Below are positions 1 through 10,513 of a stretch of DNA of 64,000 bases, piece after piece. The position numbers and the translations under genes were made by a program. Source of the DNA: Sanghuangporus weigelae (Eukaryota > Basidiomycota > Agaricomycetes > Hymenochaetales > Hymenochaetaceae). The notes under the pieces were generated by a model. The model did not search any database. It saw only the letters and a program-made list of their open reading frames with translations, and was not told the DNA's origin. The stretch covers positions 1,457,501 to 1,521,500 of the forward strand of contig CP137326.1 in NCBI GenBank assembly GCA_033182465.1. Reading direction: 5' to 3'. Positions within the stretch are counted from its first letter, which is position 1. Each line of letters starts with the position of its first letter.

Positions 1-352
1 TGTGAAAGGATCCGCTCAAAATCTCGCATCAGGATCAACGCGATCAGCAGATCCACACGATCAGCTTTCCAAACGCGACCAGTAACCAAGCTAGCTATCA
101 CAGGCTCAAGCGATTGAACGGCCTAGGCAACAGTAACCCGTTACCACCCGAGCGCTAGAAGCACCAAAGCGGATACGTAATCCCGCTAACAGCTAACACC
201 GCCGACCACCTATTACCGCGGACTACCACTCTAACGCCGCCGACCAAGCAACCAGAGCGACCTCGATCAAAAGAAGCGATCAAACTTCTTAGAAGTCCAG
301 AAGCACAACTACTAAAGCCTAAACGCTAAAAGGCTAAAGGCTAATAAGGTTT

Positions 353-1512
353 ATGGAGACCTCACTGGCATTTCAGCACTGTCAAGTCTGTGCACGAGTT
401 TACATGGTCCTTTATGAAGTATACTACATAGTATGCACGGCAACAGTTGGTACACGTGACTGTCACATCGAAACCGAGCGACACCTTCAAGATACAATGC
501 ATTCCAATCCACCAAGCCCAGTAGCACCCAAGAAACGAGAGGAACTCACGATTACAACTCGAACCCCTCGAACTGCGAACCCGATAACTTGGAGAATGAT
601 TGGATGGTATAGACCGGAGTTGCACACACCATGTCCAGCATCTACGATACAGGCAAACCTTTATTTACCAAGAGATGCGAACCTGGAGACCAAGCAATTA
701 CAACTCCTTATACAACAAAGGATATGGCATTACATTCGAGACATACGATATGAAGGCAAAGCATGGCTAGTCACCAGAACCCAGCAGAACCCGCCAGCAG
801 AGCTTATGCAGTTCATGATATGCCTTGGACCATACTCTACACCAACCCGACACCTTAACACGGACGTGCGAGTTATGCTTACCCTCGCTGGACCTCGAGA
901 TGAATTCCGAAGAATCACATACCGAGCAGCCTACATCGCTCCAAGAGCAAAGATGCCACTCAATGACGGCAATGACATCGTTATGGAGTACTGACAGTGG
1001 AGCATTCCACATCGGAACACCACCTCTATTGTCTCAGTCAGCAACTCCACAGAATTCTGTCATAGTGGAGACGACCTTACAAAGATTGGAGCAAAGTGGA
1101 GCGAAGCGCAGCAGGATGACAAAGGAATAGATGTAATGGTGGAGAAAGGTGGAGAAAAGTGGAGTAAAGTGGAGATAGGATGAGTAAGAAATAGGACGGA
1201 AAATGGAATATTTGAGAGCATAAATAGCTGTAGGATTAGGCCCTCATTTCCCCATCTTTCGATCCTCTTAACACACTGGTGTAAAGCTTGCCCTACAGCA
1301 AGCTATTACTGTGTGCTTTGTACTATCACGCCTCTTGGAAATCCCAATCTGCTTTACTATCACCTCGTATCTGAAAGCATTCATAACTCGGACAGCGACT
1401 AGGAAGGCTAGTAAGGGACCGCGTGGTACAGCCAGACGCGGGTAGATAAGATCACCTCTGCACAACATACCGCTGCTTAGGCAAAAGGATCGAACCGGTG
1501 TAACCCCGGGCC
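353..1512 (+). mobile_element. Possible remnant of an LTR retroelement (broken)
   Basis: A decayed, partly open coding stretch (about 353-1130) leads into a block at 1132-1512 that looks like a long terminal repeat: it begins TGTAATGG, ends CCTAACA, is preceded by a purine-rich stretch and holds a TATA-like CATAAATAG near 1220. No reverse transcriptase, integrase or protease motif is legible and the left part lies outside or near the window edge, so the superfamily cannot be named. It appears broken and old. The terminal-repeat call is inference from the TG...CA ends only; no second full copy of the block is present in the window. Confidence 0.25.
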
Positions 1513-2600
1513 TACTCCCTAACAGTAGAATAGAAAGATAAGGAAATGAAGGAGTCAATCTAGCTACTTATATACACTTTGGACGTGGGAAGGGTCTACT
1601 CTATTAAGGAATCACATGATAAGGAGTGGAGTGATTAGTGAGTGTCTTAGTCGGAAGGAGTGGATTTAGTCATGGTGAATGAGTAAAGATGAATAAGCTA
1701 TGATGGTTCGAATGGGATTAGTAAAAACGGATGAGTAATGTAAAAGAAGAATATTAAAATGAATGATGATGTAATAAAAGAAAAGGAAAATGTTCGAGTC
1801 CTAACAGTTGGCTGCCTCGAGATCAATGTCTGTTAGTCTTGCCGCCTAACAGTGCTGTATGCTACACTGCACCACATTAAATGACCACAATTTTCATAAC
1901 AGCAATTACTGTAGTGCAATTTCTAACAATTTGTTTAATAGATTGTGTATGTTATGATAATTATGGCAACACTGATTAATTATAAGGCAATATAATTTCT
2001 TTCATTCTGGATTTTGTAATTCACTGTGTTCCATAGGTTTGTACAGTAATGTCTCTTAGAATACATTATTTAAGCTACACGTGCCTACAAGACGAGTTTG
2101 TAGCGCAGATCACTGTAGATCTTGTAGTCTCTTAAAATCATAATATCATAAGCTAGAAGATTCAAGTAGATGGCATCTCTTATCCTAGATGATTTCTTGT
2201 AGACTGGCCCACCTGTTACATTCTAGTATCTTGTAGATGAACTACTGTCTCTAGATGAGAATTTTTACCTCAACTTTCCAACACTAAGTAGCAACTTATA
2301 GCAAGTGATCTTCATTTCCATATTCAGAGCACAAATCAATCTTGAATTCACATTAATTACCCCATATAATTACATATTGCTATTCACCGCTATCAGCCAG
2401 TTTAGCAAGCATACCATGATCATTTAACGCATGGCGTACATCGAATGTAATGGTGGAGGTGAAGGTGGAGATGGAGGGAGATCACATTCACTGTGTGCGG
2501 AAAAAATGTGAGAGAGATTGTAACACACGCAAATTGTAAAGCAGCACCTTCACCTTCTTGTTGCCACCGAGCTGAGCAAATGCAAATAAGATACTGAGAT
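1513..2600. other. Intergenic, AT-rich, no gene seen
   Basis: No supported gene. The first part (about 1580-1800) is strongly purine-biased on the + strand with many GAGTA/GAATGA words; the rest is AT-rich. A 21-bp imperfect palindrome with TGTTAG and CTAACA ends lies near 1830. A second TGTAATGGTGGAG word, as at 1132, occurs at 2446, but the sequence after it does not continue to match. Confidence 0.5.
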
Positions 2601-3873
2601 ATGGGGGCATCCAGTTCGCAAAGCCTTCAGAGTTCAGAGCTTAAACGCCTTGCATTCATGGTCTTAAAGGATGGGAACATAGAAGAGTCCAACAGCTCGC
2701 TTGAGGTGCAGGTGCGCGAGGCAGTCAAGGCACCGCTTGGAAAGTGCCGGGCATGTGGCATGAGCGTCAATCCAGACTTCATCATACAAGTGATCCAGCT
2801 CCACCACCCGAGTCGAGAGGATCTGCACCGTGACGAGGATGTGGACAAAGTATCAAGCTTGTTCGAGTCGCTTGCCCCAGTTGTTCTCGCCCTCATGTCA
2901 AACAAAGATAATCACATCTATGCGGGACTCCGCCGGTACTCTGAGATCAGTATCTGGCCTTATTGAGAACATGCTTGACAAAGAAGCCATGGTCAGTATC
3001 TGGCCAATCTCGTGCTTAAGATTAACACGAAGCTCAACGGGATCAACGATCGGCTGGAGCCTGCTTCCCTGAAATGGCTGGCAAACACGATGGTGGTCGG
3101 GTTCGATGTGATTAAGCTGGATGGGAAAGCAGTCAAGGGTGCGCCTGGTACCGCGGCGGTTGCAGCGTCGTGCGACATGAACTTCGTGCAATACCATGCG
3201 AGCGTCTCATTCAAGTTGCAGGGGCTGGAGGAGGAAGTGAGTGTATTTTCTTATGCTCTGATGCAAGTGACTAACACAGGCATTCGGATGGCCAGCACGC
3301 GCGGATCATGACCGCTGAGATCAAGCAGCTGAAGCATTCAGTGAGTTGAAGAAATACAAGCCGAAGCTGACTTACGTCGCTTGTAGCAGGGGTCACCAGA
3401 CTTGGTTCTACCCGATGAAGGCAGAAGATGTGGACAGGATCTTGTACTCTCTGGCGGAACCGGTCATAGACCAGAAGAGCATTATTGACTACGATTTCTA
3501 CTTGCAGGCTCACACGAGCACGCAAAGTATCGCTCATGCGGCTCACTACACGGTCCTCCATGAAGACGATGAGTTCTCTCCCGATGCTCTGCAGCAAGGC
3601 ATCAACGACACTTCGTACCTCTGGGCGGCGTCCACGAACAGCGTGAGCTTGGTACCACCAGTCTATTGGGCAAGTCAGGCACGCGCTCGCACACGCTTAT
3701 ACTTGTGCAAAGTGATGTTGTCTGCTGAGAGAAGTAAGGAGGCCAGGATGTCGGCTCAGGATGTCATTGGTAAGGCAAAGGGACTCTGGAGGGACGGAGT
3801 CTCAGGTGGCAGAGGACGGGTGGCAGAGGATGATGGTGGAGGAAGAAAGAGAGACGTGATGATGCAAGGGTGA
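2601..3873 (+). pseudogene. Argonaute-like MID-PIWI fragment, degenerate
   Basis: Pieces in changing frames match the back half of a fungal Argonaute. KDNHIYAGLRRYSEI fits the MID domain; LVLKINTKLNG and MVVGFDVIKLDGK fit the start of PIWI around the first catalytic Asp; CDMNFVQYHASV follows; YDFYLQAHTSTQSIAHAAHY and SVSLVPPVYWASQARAR fit the PIWI end. The N, PAZ and linker domains are absent upstream. The frame changes near 2950 and again after a GT-AG intron at 3237-3279. The block that normally carries the second catalytic Asp (the RDGVSEGQ region) is missing, so slicing activity is not expected. A 13-base word, TCAGTATCTGGCC, is repeated about 50 bp apart near 2948 and 2995, suggesting a local duplication. 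The tail after about 3720 is not Argonaute-like. The family match is strong; the call as a dead fragment rather than a short expressed protein is inference. Confidence 0.7.
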
Positions 3874-4336
3874 GAAGTGAAGTGGACAAGTCGTGACGGC
3901 TTAATATTACAGTACCTTTGGTGAATCTCTTCTAGTGTTGCTATATTAATCTACTCAGTTGTTCAGTCTGTCTGTCTATTTTATTTTCATGTAGTATCTT
4001 TACACATGACATACACAAAGCTACGGTAGATTCAGTTTTCTGGCCTGGCTGAACAGTCTTGTATATTCTTGCTATCACAACTACTGTAATCTATCGGACA
4101 TCCTCTAGAATCTCATGGAACGCAGTGATTGTAATAAGGAAGGTTATATGTAATCATGTGTTGACAAGAGCTCCCGAAGAAAGCCTTTCATTCTCACGGT
4201 CTGGTGCTGTGCTATTGTTCGGGCAGGCACAGCACAGCACAGCACTTCTGATCGATCAAAAATTATTATTTATTTATTATTTATTTATTATCCTTTCACG
4301 GTAACAGTACACCTCTCGTCCTCCTCCTGCTCAGCA
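3874..4336. other. Intergenic, AT-rich with simple repeats
   Basis: No gene. It contains a short CAGCA microrepeat near 4225-4242 and a run of ATTT/ATTA units at about 4262-4291 just ahead of the DUF3605 gene, probably in its promoter or 5' leader. Confidence 0.5.
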
Positions 4337-5441
4337 ATGACCGTTGAACAGGTCCCTCTTGGTTTAGGACCGCCCACGCGCGACGAACTTCGAGTCTACT
4401 ATGCGCCCAAGTTTACTTGGTGGCAACTCAAGCTGTTCATCAACTCAGGGTATGTACCACGCATGTCAACTCAAATCAGTCATCTCACGCAGTTTTATGT
4501 GGCAAGTGATCTGGGTCTCTTGAAGCGGGACAAAAAGCTTCAACTGAGGTATGCTGAGTGGACAAAGAAGATAAGAGCGGAGTATGGGTCAGTTGGTGAG
4601 CTCGACGGATTCTACCCGACCAGTAATGCCACGACTGTCACTCAGACCAATCATTCAGTGGATTACCTGCTGAAGTACCGTCTACAATGGGGAAGATCCG
4701 ACCGTCTGGCGTTGTTGCCCTCTGGGCTCAACCACGACCAGCCAGAACCAGAGATGTTGTCAGCAGAACATGGGCCAGTTCCGATGCCCGAGTACTTTAC
4801 CGCCGACATCCATCCAAGTCTTGTCAGCATCATACAGAATGACTGGCCTTATTCGGGTGCGTCTCTGACTCCGCTGGCCATTTGAAACTGACTAATGCCT
4901 TCAACTTCACATAACAGTGCCTCTCGATGTCGAGCATTCGCTGATCTGGACAAAAGTCCCCATTCTTCCGCCACCTTCGCTGATTACGCCCCATATCGCC
5001 GCGACTCTCGCACCTGACCTACACGAGAAGATTTCCACGCGTCTTACTCAAGATGGTCTTTGGGGCTTCACAGGCGCCACAGAGCCCCCACCTGATCCGT
5101 CCCTTCTTCACGAGAATCTGGGTGCTCTGGGTGAATGGGACATCACTATGGACAAACTCGTAATCAGCCCGAAAGGATCGCCTGAAGAGGAGGAGGCCGT
5201 CAGGCAATCTGGCGCAGAAGTGCAGAAGTTCATAGTGCAGAGATGGGTCGAGCGAGAGTGGGAGACGTGTTGGTTTGTAAACCCACCTGTGAGTATAACC
5301 AGGTCTTATTACTGTTTGATGCGGTCTCTGATGGGCTTTAATCAGAGACTCCAAAGCGTGAAAGGTCTTGCACATATCCACCTCTTCGCACGAAAGAAGA
5401 GTCCTGAAGATATTGCCGCTTGGGATGCATTAGACAAATGA
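4337..5441 (+). CDS. DUF3605 family protein
   Basis: Four exons (4337-4449, 4507-4856, 4918-5288, 5346-5441) give 309 residues. Two of the three introns are 57 nt and one is 61 nt; the 57-nt ones can be read through without a stop, so a naive reading adds false residues. The family is recognised from the N-terminal FTWWQLKLFINSGDLGLLKR and YAEWTKKIRAEYGSV, the central NDWPYSVPLDVEHSLIWTK, and the C-terminal WFVNPPRLQSVKGLAHIHLF, all DUF3605 hallmarks. Members are fungal proteins, one of which is annotated as induced by N-acetylglucosamine; no reaction is known to me. No signal peptide or membrane segment is visible. The gene converges on the PPCDC gene with 70 bp between stop codons. Confidence 0.87.
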
Positions 5442-5511
5442 ATAGATTGGAGGCCATATACTCGTAATGTGACTAGAAACTCCACTCGTAGAATTTAGAT
5501 GAAATATGTTA

Positions 5512-6285
5512 TTACTTTTTTATGAGCTTAAATCTGTGCACTACAATATCAACGATGTCTTTCCATTCGGTCATCGCTCCTAAACCGATATCCCCGCATG
5601 CTAGATTCTTTCCAATAGGTCCAACAACCTCGTAGCGAAGCACATCTTTGACAATCCGAAGATGTTCTGCAGTGAGTGGGTGCTCATACATAAACGTGTT
5701 CATAGCAGGAAACACGTAGGTCGGGGTCGTCGGAGCCAGCGCGCGCAGTACCGAGGTCTTTCAAGAGATGTAAGAGCTGGTTTGATCCCGGGCAGATGCT
5801 GCACGTACCGCAAGGTTGTCGCACAGTCCACCCGCCATCTTCGCTAGCGTATTCGCCGAGCAAGGCGCAATGAGGACAACGTCTGCCCATCGTCTGAGCT
5901 CGATGTGTAAAATCGGGTCTCCAAATTTGTATCCATCCTAGCGAACAGAGTCAAGATGAGCGCCCTGAATACAAGCACACTACGCGCCTTCCACTCGTCT
6001 TTGTCCGTCCAAACGCGCGATCCCGCCTCCACCAGACGCCGCCTCTCAAAAAATGTGAGCGATGCATCTGTCGCGATGACCTCTACTTGGACATTCTCAT
6101 ACTATTCCGGTGCACGTTTCTTATATGTTTACAACGACAACGCGAACCGAAGTATGGCGGACCTTGAGCAAGTCGGCTACGATTAAAGGCACCTTAACAG
6201 ATGCGACGCTTCCCGTTGCGATGAGCAAGATGTGCACGCCACCAGCTATGCGCTCTGCACCAGCTTGAAATAGCGTGCTCGACAT
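5512..6285 (-). CDS. PPCDC: Phosphopantothenoylcysteine decarboxylase (HAL3/PPCDC flavoprotein)
   Basis: Exons 6285-6163, 6101-5979, 5937-5809 and 5757-5512 (reverse strand) join to 206 residues, the normal length. The enzyme decarboxylates phosphopantothenoylcysteine to phosphopantetheine in coenzyme A synthesis, using FMN. Visible hallmarks: the N-terminal flavoprotein strand HILLIATGSVASVK; the active-site His in ILHIELRRWADVVLIAPCSA, with NTLAKMAGGLCDNL after it; the substrate-clamp motif PAMNTFMYEHP; and the catalytic Cys in NLACGDIGLGAM. All are intact, so it should be active rather than only a HAL3-type phosphatase regulator, and there is no acidic tail of the kind seen in yeast HAL3. 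Splicing is needed: the third exon's frame only appears after removal of a 41-nt intron at 5938-5978. It diverges from the SAC3-family gene over about 107 bp. Confidence 0.94.
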
Positions 6286-6392
6286 GATGAGATTTTAAGA
6301 AGAGAGAAAGAGTATAGCGTCGATCAGTCGTCGATCTGCTTGTGCCGAAAATGTGAGACGTGTTTTGATCATCGACCACCATCTCCGCTACA
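6286..6392. promoter_or_regulatory. Short shared promoter of PPCDC and SAC3-family genes
   Basis: Only about 107 bp separate the two divergent start codons, so both promoters and both 5' leaders must lie here or overlap. A minimal ATG-TGA pair occurs near 6351 on the + strand, ahead of the SAC3-family start. No TATA box is evident. This is inferred from position alone. Confidence 0.5.
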
Positions 6393-7772
6393 ATGTACGA
6401 GCGACAATCAATCTCTGGCTGTGAGACACTGATTTTTGTTATAGGGCCGACAAAAGACCTAGTCGGGGAAATGCTTCATCGTCTCAGCCTCGAAATCGAA
6501 GAGGACCTCGAGGACGAGGGCGCGGCCAAGTCAACTTTAGAGACGATAACAGAGACAAAGATTCTCCCAATCAATGGCGGTCGACGACAGACACAAGGCA
6601 GGATCTCAAACTTGAACTTATGCCGTCGATTAGCAGAAGCGGCGGTGATAATGCAGAAGGCGATAGGTACATTTAGTCCATGCTATACTCTCGATCATAT
6701 TTTCAAATTGCTTCCCATAGACTGAAGAATAAGGATGTTCAAGAACAATATTGGAAATTGGTCTCGGAAAGAGTAAAATCGATTATCGTCATCTGCGAAA
6801 CATTCTTAATTGATTTTTTATTTTTATTTTTTCAATTTGTCCGTAGATCGAATCTCACTGGAAAGAATTTCCTTCTCGCTCGGACAAGAGCAGTTCGCAA
6901 ACCGAAAGAGAAAGCAACATCTTGCTTTTCCTCCGTGAGTACCATCTAATTTCCTCTTACAGTCAAATTTTTGACCTAGAATCCAGGAAAGCTGAGGGAA
7001 GGCATTCTGTCTTCTCATCGCAAAGATAGATTTGCTCTCGATGGTTCGACCAGTCGGCATCTTGAATGGCGATTTGGCTGATGAACTTACAGTATACGAG
7101 ACGTCCTTCTACCTCGCCATTATATTCAACTCTCCGGTGCAAGCGGCTTCATCTTTAGCGCATCTCCCGGATATAATTTCAGCACTACCGCCGAACCCTT
7201 GTGGCGCTGGAGAATTTGACCAGAGTAGGGTTGAAGCTCTAGTGGTCACTTCTTCGTTTTTCCGTCTTACTGAGATGTTCCCTTCTCAAATGATGTTTCA
7301 TCGTCAGATGAAATTTCTGAAGAGCCTCTGCTGTGTCGAGGATAAGCATAACGTTGCGCTAAATTGGGTTTCCTCTATTCGGTTCTCAATCAACTGCCGT
7401 AATTATACGAAATTCGCGACTCTGACGTGCGAAGAACAGGTGAAAACGATAATAAGAGGTATACGTTATCTTGCGGCGATCAAAGAGAGTGACGATACCA
7501 AGCGGCAGCAATATGCTCGGATCGCGCTTTTTTCTGCCGTCGATGAACTGCGCCGCAGACTTCGGAGCGTGGCGTGGGCAATTCTGCGTTCTGCCTACCG
7601 CGAGTATGCGCTCGGTTCGGACGCTGACACTGCTTCTTGGCTTGCAAAATCTTTGTTTTTGACGTCTAGTGATAAAGATATAGATGTGGAAGACTGGTTG
7701 GAGCAATGCGAGAAGGATGGACATGTTGTCAAAAAAGAGGGCCTTCAAGGACGATGGATAATCCGACGTTAG
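6393..7772 (+). CDS. SAC3/GANP/THP3 family protein
   Basis: The model has six coding exons: 6393-6394, 6445-6666, 6721-6772, 6847-6934, 6987-7043 and 7093-7772, giving 366 residues. The start codon is split: AT at the end of the first exon joins G of the second across a 50-nt intron, giving ACAATGGCC, a good fungal start context. The N-terminus is basic and Arg-Gly rich (RGPRGRGRGQ), probably disordered. The SAC3 core follows: NILLFLRKLREGILSSHRKD, then FALDVYETSFYLAIIFNSP, and a winged-helix-like end around SWLAKSLFLTS and VEDWLEQC. SAC3-fold proteins act in mRNA export (TREX-2) or, for THP3, in transcription and splicing. The short length argues against a full TREX-2 scaffold. I cannot exclude a further in-frame intron in the last exon near 7230-7260. 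Confidence 0.85.
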
Positions 7773-10513
7773 GCGTGGTATATTATTCCGTCGCCGTGTC
7801 TTTGATTTCCATCCATCAGGATCTTTAATGTTGGTAGGCTGAGTTCACATCGGATATTGGTATTTCTGGCTGACGTTTGACCGCCCTGACCCCCAGGAAA
7901 TTTTAATACTTAGAATGCTCCGTTCTTTCATGAAGGTGGAATAAAGATCGGTGCGAGTGCTTGCACTGAGGTGCGTCTATCCGCCGAATGACTATCTAGA
8001 TGAGCGGACAATCCATTTGTATAGCCTTCTTGGAAATACGGATGAAATCATCCGAATACTGATGAGTTTCAGTTACGTATGCTTTTGCAAGGTCGCCGGA
8101 TGATGGTCTGCAGCCACATCCACCGCAGTGAAAAGACTCACCTTCACAAATCGGCTTATATCCGTCTGTGTTCCGCATCTCACGCCATTACTCCGGCATG
8201 TTTAACGATCGCAAATGATGGTCCGGTACTAACCATGACCATGATGTGGATATGACCCCTTGCAAATTCGACTATTTGTCGGGTGGAAGATCTACTTATA
8301 ATATCTGGTGGAAGAACGGTGAAAGCAGAAGACGGAAGTGAGTTCGTAGGCAAACTTGGAGTGCTGAGGAAAATCATACAACGTGGCAACCGAGATTCTC
8401 GGACTCTGTGGCTTTTTATCGGACTAAACAAGATCCTTCCGAGTCCTCGACTTAAGTCGCGGGACATGCATAAGAAAAACGTGTTTGCGAACGGCTCATT
8501 ATTAGTGTCGTACTGGACGACTAGAGAATGCGTTATATTATTTAATTATTTCAATGATCCTTTCCAACTGGTACTGGTTTCCTCAATGAGACTCGCAAAT
8601 ATTTCCTTCGGAGGATGACTAAAACTTACTCAGGGAGCCATACTAACTTCTGTCGGTAAATAAATTCTGATAGGTTACTCAAGCCGGAATAAGAGGCCGT
8701 GTTGAATGCCGAAGGGGGCGAGCACAGCTTTTGATGAGAAGTAAAGAAGCGCATCGCCGTTATGCCCGACTTCTCAGTGAGTACATTGCGGTGCGGTGCT
8801 CCATGCCAAACCATGGGCTCATCATTCAAACGGTGACTCGCCCGCATTTTTCCTGGTCGCAACCGTCAAACCCTGGGTTGCGTAACATTCTGCACTGCAA
8901 CTAGAGCGTTTTACTCCGAGCTCGATTCAGAAAAAATACTATGCACTGTTGCCTTTGTATTATTCGCCACCACATCCATGAGTGGCTCAGCAATCCGGTG
9001 GCCGGTCCTAACTCCGTGTGGATTTGAAATGTGCTAGGAAATATTATGCCATGAACCGTTCTGGCCTAAGTTGAGTCTATAATGCGTGCAATAGAAAATA
9101 GTCTAGCGCCAAGACAAGAAACTCGAGAAAACTCGATGGTCAGGCGCCTTTCAGGAACTGGTACGCCCTCGTCGGGAAAGCGCCCGCATCGCTACTCGTA
9201 TTCCTCGTTGTTGAGCAATGAGAATGTTAACCCTAATGATGACAACAATATGTAAACTGCAATCTGAGCCACGTCATCCCCGATCGGGGCCGCAACATCC
9301 CCGAACGTCTCAGTAGTCAACTTTTCTCCTTAGTTCCGTGGGCGGAATTTATGACTCACGGTTACACGCAACGGTCTGAAGGACCAGAAGATGAGACGTA
9401 GTTTAGGAAAACAACACTTTAATGGAGGTCATCTGCCCGATTTCTGAAAGCACTGGACCTCTACTCTATGATGTCCCTGCCATGTAAATCCACCAAACTG
9501 GAACTTCCTACCCTTTCTCGTTATTCCTGTTCATCCGAAAAGGACAATGCTCACGTAATATGGATCATTGAAACATCCCGACTTTGTAATAGCTAGACCC
9601 TCAACGCCTCAAAATAAAATTTCGAAAATTTCGCCCTCTCGATGAATGGATACCTGATGAAATACAAGAATTTACGAATTCGAGGACTGATTCGCATCCG
9701 TGTCTCTCAAGCGGGCGATTGCGATGGAATGGAGACCTGTACCAGTAATGCTCAATTTTCGCCATATTTTCCTTTCTGATGCTCCCTTGTGCAACCCGTG
9801 ATCAACATTTGAAAATCCGGTTTCAGTTTTGACGCACGTAACAAATTTGAGTCACGGAGCACAGAGCTTCAATCCAATCAGTTACCCAAGACGGATCCAG
9901 GCTCATAGCTAATAGGGTCCCAAGGAGTAGGTATGTGGAAGTCCTAGTCATATCGGGGTAAACTGGGAAACCTCATTGGTTCCTCAGGTGAATTGGTAAG
10001 AAAAAACAAGCATCACAAACAGTGGCGACGTAAAGTTTCAAGTGATCTGAGTAATTCAGTAGAGATGATCCCCGCCTATCGGGAGGATCAGGCACTGTCG
10101 AAAAAGTCTATTAGCTTGTTGAGAACGTAATATAGTATTCTGTGGACTTCTCAGTGATCTGGCAGAAGCGCGCGCCTGTCCATTCCTAAGGGCGCGTGTG
10201 TATTGCGATCTGAGCGCTCTTCATCTGCTATGGCGCAGCGGATGACCATTTACATTCGTCAACGTGATTGCGGAATGATGCGTCGATATCAAGAGGAGAC
10301 AAACTCCTGCAGCTCGCCGCAGCGGAATGCCACTCGGAACAATCAGTGTGTGACCGCATAATCTGTTGCATTTCATCCGTACAGGGCATGTCCGAGACAA
10401 TCGCTAAGAGTACAAGGACTCCAAAGAAATTGCCTGCACTGACTTGGAGTATTAAAGCGCGACTGCTGGTGCCCAAGTCCAGCATAGACCTCCAGAGAAG
10501 ACACTTTTCAGCC
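7773..10513. other. Gene-poor stretch, no supported gene
   Basis: 2.7 kb without a recognisable coding region. Open frames of 60-110 codons occur on both strands (for example 8180-8467 reverse and 8283-8618 forward), but they overlap, lack family motifs and have no convincing splice partners. Base composition is ordinary and no terminal repeats were seen. It could hold a decayed gene or element, or a non-coding RNA; the sequence alone does not say. The last part must include the promoter of the terpene synthase. Confidence 0.45.

Noticed and set aside
1480-1500. GGATCGAACC read in reverse as a tRNA T-loop
   Set aside because: The stem bases next to it do not pair and no cloverleaf fits.
1785-1812. 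GTTCGAGTCC as a tRNA T-arm
   Set aside because: The flanking bases do not form a T stem and no acceptor, D or anticodon arm can be drawn.
10268-10513. In-frame extension upstream of the terpene synthase start
   Set aside because: The extra residues look random and family proteins begin close to [12 protein letters not shown], so the ATG at 10514 was chosen.
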